Shown piece by piece: positions 54,329-64,000 of a DNA stretch of 64,000 bases. The notes beneath the pieces are model-generated. The model searched no databases and was not told where the DNA came from. It saw only the letters and a list, made by a program, of their open reading frames with translations. How positions within the stretch are numbered: position 1 is the first letter of the stretch; each line of letters begins with the position of its first letter. Both the position numbers and the translations under genes were made by a program. Origin of the DNA: CAKKQX01 sp963734595 (GTDB taxonomy: Bacteria > Pseudomonadota > Gammaproteobacteria > Burkholderiales > SG8-41); assembly GCA_963734595.1 (NCBI GenBank), contig CAVTHV010000026.1, positions 124,001-188,000 on the forward strand. Reading direction: 5' to 3'.

Positions 54329-55344
54329 AACGGCGCGGACGCGGCATCGCCTGCATGTGGTATCCGATCGGTTTCACGGTTGCGGCCAACCCGAGCGCCG
54401 CGGTGGTGAAAGTCAACGAGGACGGCACTGCGACGCTGCTGACCGGCACGGTGGAGACCGGGCAGGGTTCGCTGACCGTGCTCGGCCAGATTGCCGCGGA
54501 AGCGCTCGGCATCGCCACCGACGACGTGCACGTGGTGTCGGCCGATACCGATACCACGCCGATGGACACCGGCGCGATCGCCAGCCGCACCACCTATGTG
54601 ACCGGAAACGCGGTCAGGCTGGCAGCCGAGAAGGCCAAGGCCATCCTGTGCGAAGTCGCCGCGCCGATGCTCGGCGTGCGGCCCGATCAACTCGAAGCGC
54701 GGGACCGCAAGATCCAGGTCAAAGGCTTTCCGCAGCGCAACCTGTCGATAGGCGAGGTCGCGTATCACTCGCAGGTGGTCAAGGGACAGCCGCCGATCGG
54801 CAGCGCGTCATGGAATCCGCCGACCGTGGGCATGGACCCCGAGACCGGCCAGGGCAAACCGTTCAGCACTTACGTTTACGCGACCCAGATCGCCGAGGTG
54901 GACGTCGACGATGAAACGGGCGAAGTGGAGGTGCTCCGCATCGTCGCGGCCCACGACTGCGGCACTGCCATCAACCCGATGCTGGTCGAAGGCCAGGTGC
55001 AGGGCGGCATCTCGATGGGCGTGGGCTTCGCGCTCCAGGAAGAGATCCTGTTCGACGCAGCCGGCCGGCAGATCAATCCCAATCTCACGAACTACATCAT
55101 GCCGACCAGCCTCGACATGCCGGAGATCGAGGTCGACATCGTGGACAGCTACGATCCGACCGGACCGTTCGGCGCGAAGGGCGTCGGTGAACCGACGTCG
55201 GTGCCGACGGCGGCGGCGATCCTGAATGCGATCCACAACGCGGTGGGCGTGCGCATCACTTCGCTGCCGGCGACTCCCGAGAAGGTTCTGGCGGCGATCA
55301 AGGCCAAGCGTTCGCAGCCGCAGAAACGGATTTCGGCCCGCTGA
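54325..55344 (+). CDS. Molybdenum hydroxylase Mo-binding subunit, C-terminal half (NdhM-like)
   Basis: 339 residues: KRRGRGIACMWYPIGFTVAA, GTVETGQGSLTVLGQIAAEA, DTTPMDTGAIASRTTYVTGN, GVGFALQEEILFDAAGR, and the end DPTGPFGAKGVGEPTSVPTA. GAKGVGEPT carries the catalytic Glu of the family. With the preceding gene it makes one full large subunit. The sizes (464 and 339) and gene order FAD / Fe-S / Mo-N / Mo-C match the four-subunit nicotinate dehydrogenase plan. A one-base sequence error in a single gene is the alternative. Confidence 0.88.
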   Translation: MKRRGRGIACMWYPIGFTVAANPSAAVVKVNEDGTATLLTGTVETGQGSLTVLGQIAAEALGIATDDVHVVSADTDTTPMDTGAIASRTTYVTGNAVRLAAEKAKAILCEVAAPMLGVRPDQLEARDRKIQVKGFPQRNLSIGEVAYHSQVVKGQPPIGSASWNPPTVGMDPETGQGKPFSTYVYATQIAEVDVDDETGEVEVLRIVAAHDCGTAINPMLVEGQVQGGISMGVGFALQEEILFDAAGRQINPNLTNYIMPTSLDMPEIEVDIVDSYDPTGPFGAKGVGEPTSVPTAAAILNAIHNAVGVRITSLPATPEKVLAAIKAKRSQPQKRISAR

Positions 55345-55478
55345 TCTTTCGCTTACTGGTTCAGGCGCGGCTGAGCGCCGGACTGTTATCGTAGTCCGTT
55401 GATTAATAAAGAGATTGTCTAATAGTCAGGATACGGCAACGCCAGTCCCGGACTCGATGCTCATGCGCCTGATTGAAA

Positions 55479-56470
55479 TCAAGGAATGAGCGAAGCGCGC
55501 CGTGCCGCATATAAAGCGGCGCCGAGCAAAGGCGTATCGGGATTGAGTATCACCCTGACCGGAATGCTCGCCAGCAGGGTTGTCATCCGTCCCCTCGCGG
55601 TGAAGGCTTCCATGAACCGCCCATCCCGCAGCTTGTTCACGATCGCCGGGCGCGATTCCGCCGCCCACATAAACGCCGCCGGTGGCCATGGTTTTCAGCG
55701 CGAGGTTGCCGGCTTCCGCGCCGTAGAGGGAAACAAAAAGATCGAGCGCCTGCAGGCAAAGTCCGCAATTTGCCTTCAAGTGCGGCCTGCGAGATCACCA
55801 TCGGCGGTTCCTGCGTGCGCATCGCATCGGCAATGCGGGGCGATTCCCTGCCGCGTCCGGTATCGCGCAAAAAAAGATAAAGGTTATAGAGACCCGGCCC
55901 GGAAACAACCCGTTCGTAGCTCACGTGCTCGTGTCGCGAGAGCAGGTATCGCAACAGCTCCATTTCCAGGTCGTTGCGGGGCGCGAAGTCGGCATGACCG
56001 CCTTCGGTTGCGAACGGATGATGGCGCGCGCCGTCCCAGTACAATCCGGCTTCGCCGAGCCCGGTGCCGGCCGCGATGACTGCGGCGTTTCCGGTTGCAT
56101 CGGGCAGGCCCTCATTGAGAACGGCAAAATCGCCGGGGCCGAGCGCCGCCAGGCCGTGCGCCTTTGCTTCGAGGTCGTTGATGAGCGTTGCTTCCGGCAA
56201 TTGCAGCTCCCGCGCGAGTTCCGTCGCATCGACCAGCCATGGCAGATTGGTGATTTTCGCCCGCCCATTGCGCACCGGCCCCGGAACGCCGAACGCGGCG
56301 TAATCGACCGGATGACCGAATTCCGTCGCAAAGCGGGTGGCGAGTTCGGTCAGACTCGCGGATTCCCCGCTCGGATAGATCTTTTTGGCGACCAGTTTGA
56401 GGCGCCGGTCGATCACCTCGAAAAATGCGAGCCGCGTCAGAGTGCCGCCGATGTCGCCGGAGAGTATCAT
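55479..56470 (-). CDS. glk: Glucokinase (two frameshifts)
   Basis: It phosphorylates glucose with ATP. About 330 residues. ATP-binding start MILSGDIGGTLTRLAFFEV, then YAAFGVPGPVRNGRAKITNL, PWLVDATELARELQLPEATL, INDLEAKAHGLAAL, VIAAGTGLGEAGLYWDG and ATEGGHADFAPRNDLEMELL. In shifted frames, LDLFVSLYGAEAGNLALKTM, ATGGVYVGGGIAP and the end NPDTPLLGAALYAARRASLI follow. Indels at about 55780 and 55625. Divergent from glgP with a 62-bp gap. Confidence 0.9.
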
Positions 56471-56532
56471 CAGACAAATCGTGTCATGACGATGAAAATA
56501 ATGCAAAATATTCCCTTTTGACCCCTCGGATC

Positions 56533-59090
56533 ATGCCCGGCACCACTTATCAGCTCGAAGTCAATCCGCAGTTGCCGCAACGGCTGGCGCGGCTCGACGA
56601 ACTCGCCAACAACCTCTGGTACAGCTGGGACCGCCCGACGCGCACGCTGTTTTCCCGTTTGCATCCGTTTTTGTGGCATGCGATCGGCCACAGCCCCAAG
56701 GCGTTTCTGAAGCGCATCGACCAGGAGCGTCTGACCGCAGCCGCCGACGATCCGGTGTTTCTCAGCACCTACAACCGGGTGCTGTCGGCCTTCGACTCCT
56801 ACTGCGACGAAACCCGGCGCAGCGAGCTCGCCGAGGGGCTGGAGCAGGATGACCTGATCGCGTACTTCTGCGCCGAGTTCGGCTTTCACGAGAGCATGCC
56901 GATCTACTCGGGCGGGCTGGGCATACTTGCGGGAGATCACTGCAAGGCGGCGAGCGACCTCGCGCTGCCGTTCGTCGGCGTGGGGCTGCTCTACCGCCAG
57001 GGATACTTTTCCCAGACCATCGACAACGAAGGGCGCCAGCACGCGCATTATGCCGATTCGGATTTCGACGATCTGCCGATTGCGCCGGTGCTGCGGGCCG
57101 ATGGCACGGAACTGCATGTCACGGTCGATTTGCGCGAGCGCAGAGTCATCGGCCAAGGTCTGGCAGCGCGGAAGTCGGCAAGGTGCGGCTGGTCCTGCTC
57201 GATACCGATATCGAGGAGAACACCGCCGCCGACCGCCATATCGCGCACCGGCTCTACGGCGGCGATCGCGCCACCCGCATCGAGCAGGAGATCTGCTGCT
57301 CGGCGTCGGCGGGGTGCGCGCGCTGGAAGAAATGGGCCTGAAGCCCACGGTATGGCATATCAACGAAGGGCACGCCGCGTTCCTGGTGCTCGAGCGCGTG
57401 CGGCAACTCGTGGCGCAGGGCCATGAATTCGCAGCGGCACTCGAGGCGGTGGCGGCAAGCACGGTATTCACCACGCACACCGCCGGTGCCGGCGGGGCAC
57501 GACCATTTCAGCGAGGAAATGATCCTGCACTATTTCGAGAAATGGTGCCTCGATCTCAAGATCAACTGCAAGGAATTGCTCGCGCTCGGGCACGATCCGG
57601 ACAGCGGCGATTTCAACATGACCGCGCTCGCCGTGCGCGGCTCGCGTTTTCATAACGGGGTGAGCCGCATCCATGGCGGCGTGTCGTCGCGCATCTGCGC
57701 CAGGCTGTGGCCGCAGATCGAGCACGCCGAGAATCCGATCACCTACGTCACCAACGGCGTGCACGTGCCGACTTTCCTGTCCGACGAATGGCACGAGTTG
57801 TTCGAGCGCCAGCTCGGGCCGGGCTGGCGCCAGCGCCTGGCCGACGAGGAGTGCCAGCGCGGGATTTACGCCATTCCCGATCATCTGTACTGGAGCGTGC
57901 ACCAGTCGCTCAAGGCGCAGATGCTGCATCTCGTGCGCTATCGCATCACGCAGCAGCATGGACAAAACCATGGCTCGGAAGCGCACCTCGACCGCATGCT
58001 GAAGTTCGCCAATCCGGACAATCCCAACGTGCTGACGGTGGGATTCGCCCGCCGCTTTGCCACCTACAAGCGCGCCACATTGCTGTTCCAGAACCTCGAC
58101 TGGCTGCGTGAACTGGTCTCCGACCCCAAACGGCCGGTGCTGTTCGTGTTCGCGGGCAAGGCGCACCCCGCCGACCTGCCGGGACAGGAATTCATGCGCC
58201 GGATCGTCGAGGTTGCGCGCATGCCTGAATTCGAAGGCCATTTTCTGCTGGTCGAGGGCTACGATCTGCAGCTGGCGCGGCGGCTGGTCTCCGGCGTCGA
58301 CGTCTGGCTCAACAACCCGGTTTATCCGCTCGAGGCCTGCGGCACTTCGGGCATGAAGGCCGGCATGAACGGCGTGCTCAATCTCTCGGTGCTCGACGGC
58401 TGGTGGGGCGAAGGCTACGACGGCAAGAACGGGTGGGCGATCAAGCCCGCTTCGAGCACGCTCGACGAGGCGCGGCGCGATCGCGAGGAGGCGCGCACGC
58501 TGTATGAAATCCTGCAGGATAACGTGCTGCCGCTTTACTACAACATCGGACCGGCAGGCTATTCGCCGGGATGGATCACGATGGCCAAGCACTCGATGGT
58601 ATCGATCCTGCCGCGTTTCAATGCGGTGCGCCAGGTCGGAGAATACCTGACCCGCTTCTACAAACCGGCCGCGCAGCAATGGCGGCGTTATGTCGAGTTG
58701 AATTTTGCCGGCGCGCGCGCGGTGGCGAACTGGAAGGCGAGGGTGCGCACGGCCTGGGAAAAAATCGGAGTTCGCAGGATCGATAATCCGCATCAGCGCA
58801 TTCGTTTCGGCGAAAGTCTGCGGTTCGAAGTTGCGGTAAACCTCGATGGGCTGACGCCGGAGGACGTGGTGGTGGAGTTGTTGCTGGGCCGGCCGGGCGA
58901 CAGCAGCCTGCCGCGCGCGCGGTCCTATCAACTGCGGAACGAGGGCCCGGTCGCAAACAGCACCGAGCATTTGTACACGATCGAATTCAAGCCGGAACTG
59001 TGCGGCAAGATCGAATACCATATCCGGATCTATCCGTTTCACGAACTGCTCACGCACCGCTTCGAGATGGGCATGATGAAGTGGCTGTAA
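56533..59090 (+). CDS. glgP: Alpha-glucan (glycogen) phosphorylase, DUF3417 type (several frameshifts)
   Basis: It releases glucose-1-phosphate from glycogen. About 852 residues, the length of the thermostable-type phosphorylases. The N-terminal DUF3417 is LDELANNLWYSWDRPTRTLF with HPFLWHAIGHSPKAFL. The catalytic core is CAEFGFHESMPIYSGGLGIL, AGDHCKAASDLALPFVGVGL, TYVTNGVHVPTFLSDEWHEL, TVGFARRFATYKRATLLFQN, and the PLP region EACGTSGMKAGMNGVLNLSV. Three indels (about 57165, 57290, 57490) break the middle. First gene of glgP-glgA-glgB-glgC. Confidence 0.92.
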
Positions 59091-59151
59091 CGCCCGCGGC
59101 CATGCATGCCGCGACGCCCGGCGCACGACGGCGCTCCACCTCCTGTTCGCG

Positions 59152-60625
59152 ATGAGCGCATCCGCACCTTTGCGTGTCCTGTATGTGACGCCGGAAATCG
59201 CGCCGTGGGTGAAGAGCGGCGGGCTGGGCGATGTTTCGGCCGCGCTGCCGGCCGCGTTGCGCTCCGCCGGCGTCGATGTGCGCGTGCTGGTGCCCGCGTT
59301 TCAGCCGCTGCTCGCGGCCTTCGGCAGCGCGGCGCGGTGTCTCGCCACTTTTGCTGCGCCGGGCGGCGCGCTCGCGCCGGCCAGGCTGCTTGCCGCGAGC
59401 ACGGCGCAGGGCGTGCCCCTCTTCATGGTCGACTGCCCCGAGTACTATCACCGGCCCGGCGACGCCTATCAGGACCAGGATGGCGAAGACTGGCCCGACA
59501 ACGATCTGCGCTTCGGCTTGCTGAGCAAGGTTGCCGCGCTGATCGCGACCGGGCATTCTGTCGATTGGGAGCCGCAGATTCTCCATTGCAATGACTGGCC
59601 GGCGGCGTTGGCGCCGGTCTATCTTCGATTCGCGACCGGTCACCGCGTGCGCAGCGTCATGACGGTACACAACCTCGCGTTTCAGGGACTGTTCCCCGCG
59701 GCCTCGCTTGCAAGGCTCGGGCTGCCGCCGGAGGCGATGTCCGTCGATGGCGTCGAGTATTACGGCAAGCTGTCGTTTCTGAAGGGGGGACTGGTCTGCG
59801 CCGACCGCATTACGACGGTGAGCCCGACGTATGCGCGCGAGATTCAGGGCGAGGAACTGGGCTGCGGTTTGGGCGGGCTGCTTGGGCGGTCGGCGCGAGG
59901 TGATCAGCGGAATACTCAACGGCATCGATACCGGTGAATGGAATCCGGCCGCAGATTCTCATATCGCGAGCCAATACGACAGCGCCCGCATCGAACGCAA
60001 AGCGCGGAACAAGGCGGCATTGCAGCGCGTGTTTGCGTTGCCGCAGGACGAGACCATCCCGCTTGCCGGCGTGGTGAGCCGGTTGACCTGGCAAAAAGGC
60101 ATCGACCTGATTGCGGACATCGTTCCGCGGCTGCCGGAATTGCCGGCCCAGCTGGTCGTGCTGGGTACCGGGGAGCGCAAGCTGGTGCAGCGCCTGGCCG
60201 CGCTGGCACAGGAATTTCCCCGGCAGATCGCGTTCAAGGCCGAGTTCAACGAGCGCCTCGCGCATCAGATCGAGGCGGGGGCCGACATGTTCCTGATGCC
60301 TTCGCGCTTCGAGCCGTGCGGACTCAACCAGATGTACAGCCTGCGCTACGGCACGCCGCCGGTCGTGCGCGCCACCGGCGGGCTGGCGGACACGGTGGTG
60401 GACTGCAATCCGGCGACGCTCGCTGCCGGGACCGCCAACGGTTTCGTGTTTGCCGAGCCCACCGCAGAGGCGCTGCTCGCGGCGCTAGTGCGCGCGGTCG
60501 GCGCATGGCATGATCGGGAATGCTGGCGCAGGTTGCAGCACAACGGGATGCGGTCCGATTTTGGCTGGGGGCCCAGCGCGCGGCGCTACTGCGAGGTGTA
60601 TCAGGCAGCCATTGCTGCGGCGTGA
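59152..60625 (+). CDS. glgA: Glycogen synthase GlgA (one frameshift)
   Basis: It transfers glucose from ADP-glucose to growing glycogen. About 490 residues, GT5 family. The start LRVLYVTPEIAPWVKSGGLG contains the ADP-glucose-binding KSGGL. Next are LHCNDWPAALAPVYLRFATG and ITTVSPTYAREIQGEELGCG. After an indel near 59885 come VISGILNGIDTGEWNPAADS, PLAGVVSRLTWQKGIDLIAD, and the catalytic FLMPSRFEPCGLNQMYSLRY with GTPPVVRATGGLADTVVD. Lies 61 bp after glgP. Confidence 0.93.
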
Positions 60626-60720
60626 ACGGAAAGTTTGTGATAGATCAAGGGAGTTGAACGGGCCGGCGGCTAGATTATCCGAATGTATTCAAAAACAATA
60701 TCCCGGCACGCGGTCGAGCC

Positions 60721-62658
60721 ATGACGCAACATCCTTCCCAGATGATGCCGGCGGCCGGCGCGCAGACGAGCCTGCTGACGGACTTCGACATCTTCCTGTT
60801 CAAGGAAGGCAGCCATACCCGGTTGTACGAAAAGCTGGGTGCGCATATCGTCAAATCGGGCGATGTGGCGGGCGTCCATTTTGCGGTGTGGGCGCCGAAT
60901 GCCGAGCGTGTTTCCGTGATCGGCGACTTCAACTACTGGAATGCCGGCGCCCATCCGCTGCAGCCGCGGCCGGACCGTTCGGGGATCTGGGAGGGATTCG
61001 TGCCCGGCGTCGCGCATGGCTGTCCCTATAAATACCATATCGAATCCAGATTCAACGGCTATCGCGTCGACAAGGGCGATCCCTTCGCCTGTTTCTGGGA
61101 AGCGCCGCCGGCGACCGCCTCCCGGGTATGGGACCTGTCTTATCAGTGGCAGGACCATGAATGGATGCAGCGGCGCCGCGCGGCGAACGCGCTCGATGCA
61201 CCATGGTCCATCTACGAAGTCCATCTCGGCTCATGGCGGCGCGTGCCCGAAGCCGGCAACCGGTCGCTCAGCTATCGCGAGCTGGCCGAACCGCTCGCGC
61301 AGTACGTGAGCGACATGGGCTTCACCCACGTCGAACTGCTCCCGGTCACCGAGCATCCGTTCTACGGCTCGTGGGGTTACCAGACGACCGGCTATTTCGC
61401 GCCGACGGCGCGCTACGGCACGCCGCAGGATTTCATGTATCTGGTCGACACCCTGCACCAGCGCGGCATCGGCGTGATCCTGGACTGGGTGCCGTCGCAT
61501 TTTCCGAACGACGAACACGGTCTCGCCTATTTCGACGGCACCAATCTCTTCGAACACACCGATCCGAGGCAGGGTTTCCACCCGGAGTGGAACAGCTACA
61601 TTTTCAATTACGGCCGGCACGAGGTGCGCGCGTTTCTGATCAGCAGCGCGTTGTTCTGGCTCGAGCACTACCATCTCGACGGCATCCGGGTCGATGCGGT
61701 CGCATCGATGCTCTATCTTGATTACGCGAGGCAGCCCGGGGAGTGGGTCCCCAACAAGTTCGGCGGCAGGGAAAATCTCGAGGCGATGGCGTTTCTGAAG
61801 GCGCTCAACGAAGCGGTGTACCGGGATCATCCAGACGTGCAGATGATCGCCGAGGAATCCACGGCATGGCCGATGGTGTCGCGCCCCACCTACATCGGCG
61901 GTCTCGGCTTCGGCATGAAATGGAACATGGGCTGGATGCACGACACGCTCAAGTACTTTTCGAGCGATCCGATCTACCGCAAGCATCACCACGGGCAACT
62001 GACGTTCAGCATCTGGTACGCGTTCTGGGAGAATTTCGTGCTGCCGCTGTCGCATGACGAAGTGGTGCACGGCAAGGGCGCGCTGATCGGCAAGATGCCG
62101 GGCGACGACTGGCAGCAGTTTGCCAACCTGCGCCTGCTGTTCGGTTACATGTGGGCGCATCCGGGCAAGAAGCTGTTGTTCATGGGCGGGGAATTCGGCC
62201 AGCGGCGCGAGTGGCAGCACGAGGAAAGCCTGGAATGGCACGTGCTCCAGTATCCGGAGCACCGCGGCGTGCAACACTGGATGAGCGACCTCAACCGCCT
62301 GTATCGCAACGAACCGGCATTGCACGAACTCGATTTCGCGGCCGAGGGTTTCGAGTGGATCGATTTCGACGACTGGCAGACGAGCGTCGTCAGCTTCGTG
62401 CGCAAGGCCAGGCACGGCGGCGATCTGATTCTCGTGGTCTGCAATTTCACGCCGATTCCGCGTATGCAGTACACGGTGGGCGTGCCACGCGGCGGCCATT
62501 GGCGCGAGCTGCTCAACAGCGATGCGGAAATCTACGGCGGCAGCGGGATGGGAAATTTCGGCGGGTTGCAGGCGGCGTCGCCGGGCGCACATGGGCGTGA
62601 TCATGCGCTGCGCGTGACGTTGCCGCCATTGGCTGTCGTGTTTTTCAAGAGTCAATAA
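60721..62658 (+). CDS. glgB: 1,4-alpha-glucan branching enzyme
   Basis: 645 residues, intact, GH13. N-terminal CBM48 (GVHFAVWAPNAERVSVIGDF), then the (beta/alpha)8 barrel with FTHVELLPVTEHPFYGSWGY. The nucleophile Asp is in LDGIRVDAVASMLYLDYAR, the acid Glu in VQMIAEESTAWPMVSRPTYI, and the transition-state Asp in VLPLSHDEVVHGKGALIGKM. It adds alpha-1,6 branches to glycogen. No strong Shine-Dalgarno is seen before the ATG at 60721. Confidence 0.96.
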   Translation: MTQHPSQMMPAAGAQTSLLTDFDIFLFKEGSHTRLYEKLGAHIVKSGDVAGVHFAVWAPNAERVSVIGDFNYWNAGAHPLQPRPDRSGIWEGFVPGVAHGCPYKYHIESRFNGYRVDKGDPFACFWEAPPATASRVWDLSYQWQDHEWMQRRRAANALDAPWSIYEVHLGSWRRVPEAGNRSLSYRELAEPLAQYVSDMGFTHVELLPVTEHPFYGSWGYQTTGYFAPTARYGTPQDFMYLVDTLHQRGIGVILDWVPSHFPNDEHGLAYFDGTNLFEHTDPRQGFHPEWNSYIFNYGRHEVRAFLISSALFWLEHYHLDGIRVDAVASMLYLDYARQPGEWVPNKFGGRENLEAMAFLKALNEAVYRDHPDVQMIAEESTAWPMVSRPTYIGGLGFGMKWNMGWMHDTLKYFSSDPIYRKHHHGQLTFSIWYAFWENFVLPLSHDEVVHGKGALIGKMPGDDWQQFANLRLLFGYMWAHPGKKLLFMGGEFGQRREWQHEESLEWHVLQYPEHRGVQHWMSDLNRLYRNEPALHELDFAAEGFEWIDFDDWQTSVVSFVRKARHGGDLILVVCNFTPIPRMQYTVGVPRGGHWRELLNSDAEIYGGSGMGNFGGLQAASPGAHGRDHALRVTLPPLAVVFFKSQ

Positions 62659-62789
62659 AATATATTATAAACAACGGGTTATGTTGATACTGCGGCGGCG
62701 GGCAAGCGCAACGGTAGCGGCGGCAGTAGCCGGACGCGAGGCACCACTGAATGATGGCCGCGGCGGGTACTGCAGAACGGAGGTGACAG

Positions 62790-64000
62790 GTGAAAGCGCT
62801 GAAGATTCTCGCGTTCGTGCTGGCAGGCGGGGAAGGCTCGCGGCTGCATCCGCTGACTTCCGAACGCTCCAAGCCCGCGGTGCCGTTCGGCGGACGTTAC
62901 CGCATCGTCGATTTCGTGCTGAGCAGCCTGGTGAATTCGGGCATTCATTCGATCTATCTGCTGGTGCAATACAAATCGCAGTCGCTGATCGAACACGTCA
63001 GCCAGGCGTGGGCGCTCACGCCGTTCGCCCCCGAGCAGTTCATCACGGTGGTGCCGCCGCAGATGCGCGAGGGCCCCGACTGGTTCCAGGGCACGGCCGA
63101 TGCGGTCAGCCAGAACCTGAACCTGGTCGAGCGCCATGCGCCGGATCTGGTGGCGGTGTTCGGCGCCGACCACGTTTATCGCATGGACGTGCGGCAGATG
63201 ATCGATTTTCATCTGCAGCGCGGCGCCGAACTCACGATTTCGGCCAGGCAGGTGCCGCTGGCGGAGGCCTCCGGTTTCGGTGTGATCGCCGCAGATCGCG
63301 ACGGCCGCGTCCTGAATTTCGAGGAGAAGCCGGCGCGACCGGCGCCGATGCCGGCCAATCCGGACCGCGCCTACTGTTCGATGGGAAATTATCTGTTCAA
63401 CACCGATCTGCTGATCGACGCGGTAAGCCGTGCACGGGATGAAGGCAAACACGATTTCGGCAGGCACATCATTCCGGAGCTGATCCGCAGCCGGCGGGTG
63501 TTCGCCTACGACTTCACGACCAACACGGATACCGGGCGTGAAGTCGTATGAAGAACAGGGTTACTGGCGCGATGTCGGAACGATAGACAGTTACTTCGCC
63601 GCCAACATGGATATGCTTGGGCTCGAACCCCGCTTCAACATGTTCAATCCCAAATGGCCGATCGCCACCAAAGGCTATCCCGGGCCCAACCCCAAAGTCA
63701 TCGAAGGCACCATCCGCAACGTGATCCTTGGCGCGGGCACGCTGGTGAAAAGCGCGAAACTGACGAATTCAATACTGCGGCGCGAGGTCGTGCTCGAGGA
63801 CGATGTCGAAATCGAAGACTCGATCATCATGGATTACACCAAGATCAAACATGGCGCACGGCTGAAGCGTGTGATCGTCGACCGGTACAACACGATCGAG
63901 GCGGGGCAGCGCATCGGTTACGATCTCGAGGCCGACCGCCAGCAGTACCATGTGACCGACTCGGGGATCGTCATCGTGTCCAAGGGACGGCACTGCGTAG
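62790..64000 (+). CDS. glgC: Glucose-1-phosphate adenylyltransferase, second GlgC copy (one frameshift, runs off the right edge)
   Basis: From GTG 62790 with GGAGGTGAC just upstream. LAFVLAGGEGSRLHPLTSER, SKPAVPFGGRYRIVDFVLSS, FQGTADAVSQNLNLVERHAP, AVFGADHVYRMDVRQMIDFH and ASGFGVIAADRDGRVLNFEE. After an indel near 63537 follow YWRDVGTIDSYFAANMDMLG and a beta-helix domain (LTNSILRREVVLEDDVEIED). The frame is still open at the last base. It differs clearly from the copy at 40138 (for example PPQM in place of its PAQQ region), so it is a paralogue and not a recent duplicate. Confidence 0.92.

Noticed and set aside
55379..55398. Hairpin CGGACT-N8-AGTCCG after the Mo hydroxylase operon as a terminator.
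   Set aside because: Short stem, large loop and no T-run.
60635..60648. FNR-like TTGTGATAGATCAA before glgB.
   Set aside because: Only one half-site fits; not enough to list as an operator.

Overview
The window is GC-rich chromosomal DNA of a betaproteobacterium. Four things point there: a polyhydroxyalkanoate (PHA) locus with phaR, a phasin gene, phaB and class I phaC; a Bug/TctC-type periplasmic binding protein; the thrS-infC-rpmI-rplT-pheS-pheT-ihfA-merR string ending at a tRNA-Pro; and rpfE-recJ-prfB-lysS synteny. There is no rRNA, CRISPR array, recognisable transposase or prophage. The order or species cannot be fixed from the sequence alone.

Layout. 1-4.5 kb: rimO (cut by the left edge), phaR, phasin, phaB and phaC. 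4.6-8 kb: a ZIP-type transporter, pgeF, rluD and bamD. 8-11.1 kb: a copper operon copA-copZ-csoR behind a CsoR-type operator set inside its own promoter. 11.1-19.5 kb: a glycine-zipper protein, acetoacetyl-CoA synthetase, then lysS-prfB-recJ-rpfE. 19.6-27.7 kb: lolCD, a K+ channel, two alkylation-repair glycosylases and comEC. 27.8-38.1 kb: relA, tRNA-Val and the thrS-to-ihfA/merR translation operon, ending at tRNA-Pro. 38.4-45.9 kb: a DUF2092 protein with a Gly-rich partner, a first glgC, and a pqiA-pqiA-pqiB-pqiC lipid-transport operon. 46-55.4 kb: an accessory catabolic stretch with a substrate-binding protein, an alpha/beta hydrolase, a Bug receptor, an Asp/Glu racemase-like protein, an MFS transporter and a molybdenum hydroxylase whose large subunit is in two genes. 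55.5-64 kb: a glycogen cluster glk / glgP-glgA-glgB-glgC; the second glgC runs off the right edge.

How it fits together. Two carbon stores, PHA and glycogen, flank a housekeeping core, and acetoacetyl-CoA synthetase can feed the PHA pathway. Roughly forty or more single-base frameshifts are spread over otherwise well-conserved genes, including essential ones such as rplT, pheS, pheT and lysS. I read these as consensus errors, not pseudogenes, and annotate such genes end to end. One frameshift, in prfB, is the genuine programmed site.

Most noteworthy: (i) short phrase-repeat elements of different sequence that repeatedly sit directly 3' of stop codons, two of them built as inverted arms of three 9-bp repeats; (ii) a roughly 510-bp alcohol dehydrogenase fragment between 33-bp direct repeats at the Fe-S/Mo-subunit junction of the hydroxylase operon; (iii) a possible Thr-containing leader peptide plus terminator just before thrS; (iv) infC starting at AUA.
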